Source: Channallabes apus
Taxonomy: Eukaryota > Chordata > Actinopteri > Siluriformes > Clariidae
DNA length: 64,000 nt
Assembly: GCA_030522415.1 (NCBI GenBank)
Contig: CM060104.1
Location: 17,473,729 to 17,537,728 of the forward strand
Reading direction: 5' to 3'
This document shows, piece by piece, positions 60,860 through 64,000 of the stretch (its first letter is position 1; each line of letters opens with the position of its first letter). Made by a program: the position numbers and the translations under genes. Under the pieces are notes generated by a model. The model made no database searches. It was not told the origin of the DNA and saw nothing but the letters and a program-made list of their open reading frames with translations.

Positions 60860-61255
60860 TAAGCAACAGCCTAGCATTGTGCAAGTCCCTCTTATACTGC
60901 AAATCAGGCAAGAACTCCACAAGACCTCTGAAGGTGTGCAGTGGTATCTGTCCTGTGAGTTGCAAGATGGTACCTCCATGGATCATCACTTGTTTCTCCT
61001 GCACATCCCATGGTTGCTTGATTGAATTGAGACCTGGACGATTTACAGGCCAAGTTAACACCTTAAACTCTGTCATGTTCATCGAGCCATTACTGAAAAT
61101 TATTTACAATGTGGCAGGGTGCATTATCCTTATGAAAAAGGCCACTGCTGTTAGAAAGTGGCATACTTGTTCAGCAACAATGTTTAAGTAGGTGGTACAT
61201 GTCAAAGTAACAGACATAAATGCCTGGACCCAAGATTTTCCAGCCCAGCAGAGTT
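60860..61255 (-). pseudogene. Same Tc1 family, minus-strand transposase remnant
   Basis: CCACAAGACCTCTGAAGGTG, TACCTCCATGGATCATCACT, GCACATCCCATGGTTGCTTG, GAATTGAGACCTGGACGA and GGCAGGGTGCATTATCCTTA, then AGGTGGTACATGTCAAAGTA, run in the order of the catalytic domain on the minus strand. It faces the plus-strand derivative at 60349-60800, tail to tail. Confidence 0.7.
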
Positions 61256-62750
61256 ATTTTTAAGTAATTGATATTATCTGTACCCTTACGCTGCCAAATT
61301 GTTGGCTTTTCCATGTCTTTATGTAGTGCTGGTGTATTTCGCTTTAGCTCTGCCTTAAGTGCTTCATTACTATGTCATGGCTAATGGCTTCAGAGGGTGT
61401 CCGAGCCATGGCAAGCCGCAATTTTAAACATTTAACAAAAACGTGAAAGTGGGAATTGGGCTTTAAGTTTCTGCAAAAAAATCAACTCCTTTTTCAACTG
61501 CATAAAAAACAGGAGTGTCCTTGAAGCAATAGTGGTTTTGTTGTAAATCCATGGCAGGGGTTTAATAATTTTTTTCTTTTACCACAAATCTGTCTGTTTT
61601 CAAAATAAGCAAGGACTTTTATTTTCATGTCCAGTCCATATGTACATGAGCAAAACTGTTATTTTAAAATAGACAGTTAAGAAGAGAACCTTTTGTACAA
61701 ATTCCTTTCAGAGTGAAGATAATTACAACCTCCGTTTCCAGCATTGACCAGTGGATTGTGATGGGAGTTAGTAACCATTCCCTACTCGAGCTTTATTAAG
61801 GTGCAGATAAGTATATTACCACAGGTCTTGGTCATCATAAGTTTTCCTGCTCTACATACTGGCCGTGAAGTTCGTCACCCAATAAATAATGTAAAGTAAC
61901 CAAAGCCAAATTCCACAAGCCTCGTTCCAAGCAAAAATGCATTCGAAAGTTCAGCTGTGACTTCTGCAGTCCCACTGAGCTTTTAAAATTTACAGTGTAT
62001 TTATTACAAAAGTACTCTTAGCCTTATGGCTAGTTCAGTTTAGCTACACACAAGGCTAGGCCTTGTTATAACCATATTTTGAAAATGAGTTCGTAGGTAG
62101 CTGTGTAGTAAACCAGAGAAACCGAAGATAAGAATGCATACTAGAAAGCAGAGTCATTTGTGTTACCCATGTCAATAGAGGGTGAGAGCTAATTATCCTG
62201 TACATGTGTAAGCGAACGATCACCACATGGGGAGAAACATGAGGGCTACATTGCTGAAATTGTAAGAGATAGTTTACATAATACCGATTCTTCCTAAAGG
62301 GCAGCCTTTGTGCTCCAATGCTCAGCTTAGGACTGGGGCGAGAGCAATTTGTTCCCAGTTCATGGTGCTAATCACTGAGCAGCAGGACTGGTGCTTTTTT
62401 AGCTTTCAGAAGCCCTGGGGCTTACTCAGAAACTGATCACACAAACTTCACAATTCGCCATCTGAGTGAAAATTACTGCACCAGCCAGACTGAGTAAAGT
62501 TTATTGGTGTAATGTGAGCAATGTGGTCTGTATGTTAAAATTCATGAACCCAAGATTTACCTTTAGTCACTGCAACAGAAACGCTTCATACGAGTGTATG
62601 TGTTTCCGTACAGGATTTTCTGTGTATGCAGACAGAGTGGGTGAAATGTAACTTGTGCACACACGCACAGTAAGAGCAGAATGGGGTGGTGCTCCAGTGA
62701 TACTACAAGTTCTATAGCCATTAAATATTTCCTAGTTAATTTTCACTCAC
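61256..62750. other. Non-coding, no gene seen
   Basis: AT-rich sequence without recognisable elements or genes. Confidence 0.45.
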
Positions 62751-62755
62751 CCTGT

Positions 62756-62756
<1 letters not shown>

Positions 62757-62796
<40 letters not shown>
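62757..62796 (+). repeat. (CA)n(TA)n microsatellite at Tc1 border
   Basis: About 13 CA units then about seven TA units, ending exactly where the next Tc1 copy starts. Confidence 0.92.
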
Positions 62797-64000
62797 CAGT
62801 GGTGTGAAAAACTATTTGCCCCCCTCCTGATTTCTTATTCTTTTGCATGTTTGTCACACAAAATGTTTCTGATCATCAAACACATTTAACTATTAGTCAA
62901 AGATAACACAAGTAAACACAAAATGCAGTTTTTAAATGAGGGGTTTTATTATTTAGGGAGAAAAAAATCCAAACCTACATGGCCCTCTGTGAAAAAGTAA
63001 TTGCCCCCTGAATCTAATAACTGGTTGGGCCACCCTTAGCAGCAATAACTGCAATCAAGCGTTTGCGATAACTTGCAACGAGTCTTTTACAGCGCTCTGG
63101 AGGGATTTTGGCCCACTCATCTTTGCAGAATTGTTGTAATTCAGCTTTATTTGAGGGTTTTCTAGCATGAACCGCCTTTTTAAGGTCATGCCACAACATC
63201 TCAATAGGATTCAGGTCAGGACTTTGACTAGGCCACTCCAAAGTCTTCATTTTGTTTTTCTTCAGCCATTCAGAGGTGGATTTGCTGCTGTGTTTTGGGT
63301 CATTGTCCTGCTGCAGCACCCAAGATCACTTCAGCTTGAGTTGACGAACAGATGGCCGGACATTCTCCTTCAGGATTTTTTGGTAGACAGTAGAATTCAT
63401 GGTTCCATCTATCACAGCAAGCCTTCCAGGTCCTGAAGCAGCAAAACAACCCCAGACCATCACACTACCACCACCATATTTTACTGTTGGTATGATGTTC
63501 TTTTTCTGAAATGCTGTGTTACTTTTACGCCAGATGTAACGGGACACGGACCTTCCAAAAAGTTCAACTTTTGTCTCGTCGGTCCACAAGGTATTTTCCC
63601 AAAAGTCTTGGCAATCATTGAGATGTTTTTTTAGCAAAATTGAGACGAGCCTTAATGTTCTTTTTGCTTAAAAGTGGTTTGCGCCTTGGAAATCTGCCAT
63701 GTAGGCCGTTTTTGCCCAGTCTCTTTCTTATGGTGGAGTCGTGAACACTGACCTTAATTGAGGCAAGTGAGGCCTGCAGTTCTTTAGATGTTGTCCTGGG
63801 GTCTTTTGTGGCCTCTCGGATGAGTTGTCTCTGCGCTCTTGGGGTAATTTTGGTCGGCCGGCCACTCCTGGGAAGGTTTACCACTGTTCCATGTTTTTGC
63901 CATTTGTGGATAATGGCTCTCACTGTGGTTCGCTGGAGTCCCAAAGCTTTAGAAATGGCTTTATAACCTTTACCAGACTGATAGATCTCAATTACTTTTG
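62797..64000 (-). mobile_element. Tc1-like transposon, copy 2, cut by window edge
   Basis: Starts CAGTGGTGTGAAAAACTATT after a TA run and follows the copy at 36279-37898 base for base with few differences, in the same orientation, to the end of the window. The right terminus and transposase start codon lie beyond 64000. Confidence 0.93.
63014..64000 (-). pseudogene. Tc1 transposase, copy 2, one frameshift and one stop
   Basis: The same 340-residue family as copy 1, starting outside the window. Defects are an A7 run where copy 1 has A6 (about 63626-63632, after NFAKK), which shifts the frame, and TGA at 63326-63328 where copy 1 has CGA (Arg before SWVLQQDND). The catalytic residues themselves are intact in sequence, and the Gln that is a stop in copy 1 is present here. 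Confidence 0.9.

Overview
The window is nuclear DNA of a ray-finned fish. It holds one recognisable host gene, split into many exons on the minus strand, set among CA, TA and GA microsatellites and an unusually large number of Tc1/mariner relics. The mix of Tc1, hAT and tRNA-derived SINE copies suits an otophysan such as a catfish, but that placement is an inference and no species is claimed.

Gene: fourteen exons between 25754 and 1454 (read right to left) join in phase across canonical splice sites. They encode the first 551 residues of a class 6 transmembrane semaphorin: signal peptide, complete sema propeller and the start of the PSI domain. The residues fit SEMA6C best (a sema6c-like gene, called sema6e in some fish). 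The rest of PSI, the membrane span and the cytoplasmic tail lie beyond base 1. The first coding exon opens at a splice acceptor, so at least one non-coding 5' exon lies to the right, at an unknown distance.

Introns: they hold a tRNA-derived SINE (11920-12196), two copies of one inverted-repeat element (11110-11602, 14169-14731), a local duplication (about 5596-6006), and, antisense in the 8 kb intron, a 5'-truncated non-LTR retrotransposon of the restriction-like-endonuclease type (20424-22631). That element keeps one reading frame interrupted by only three internal stops.

Right of 25754: I see no protein-coding host gene. The roughly 38 kb is 5' flank and/or first intron of the semaphorin, filled with mobile DNA. 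Main items are a three-layer nest (hAT-like ends at 35347 and 38095 enclosing a probable solo LTR and a nearly intact Tc1 copy); a second copy of that Tc1 family running off the right edge; a 2.27 kb element with 470 bp nearly identical terminal inverted repeats and a 6 bp target duplication (41745-44015), with two further inverted repeats inside it; a 758 bp pogo/Tigger-like element with an internal hairpin (48832-49589); a 565 bp MITE (45112-45676); a 700 bp purine-rich minisatellite (39265-39990); and remnants of at least seven other Tc1-like families.

Limits: family names for repeats rest on recalled consensus sequences and visible motifs, not on a search. Splice sites were chosen by GT/AG consensus, phase and protein alignment from memory.
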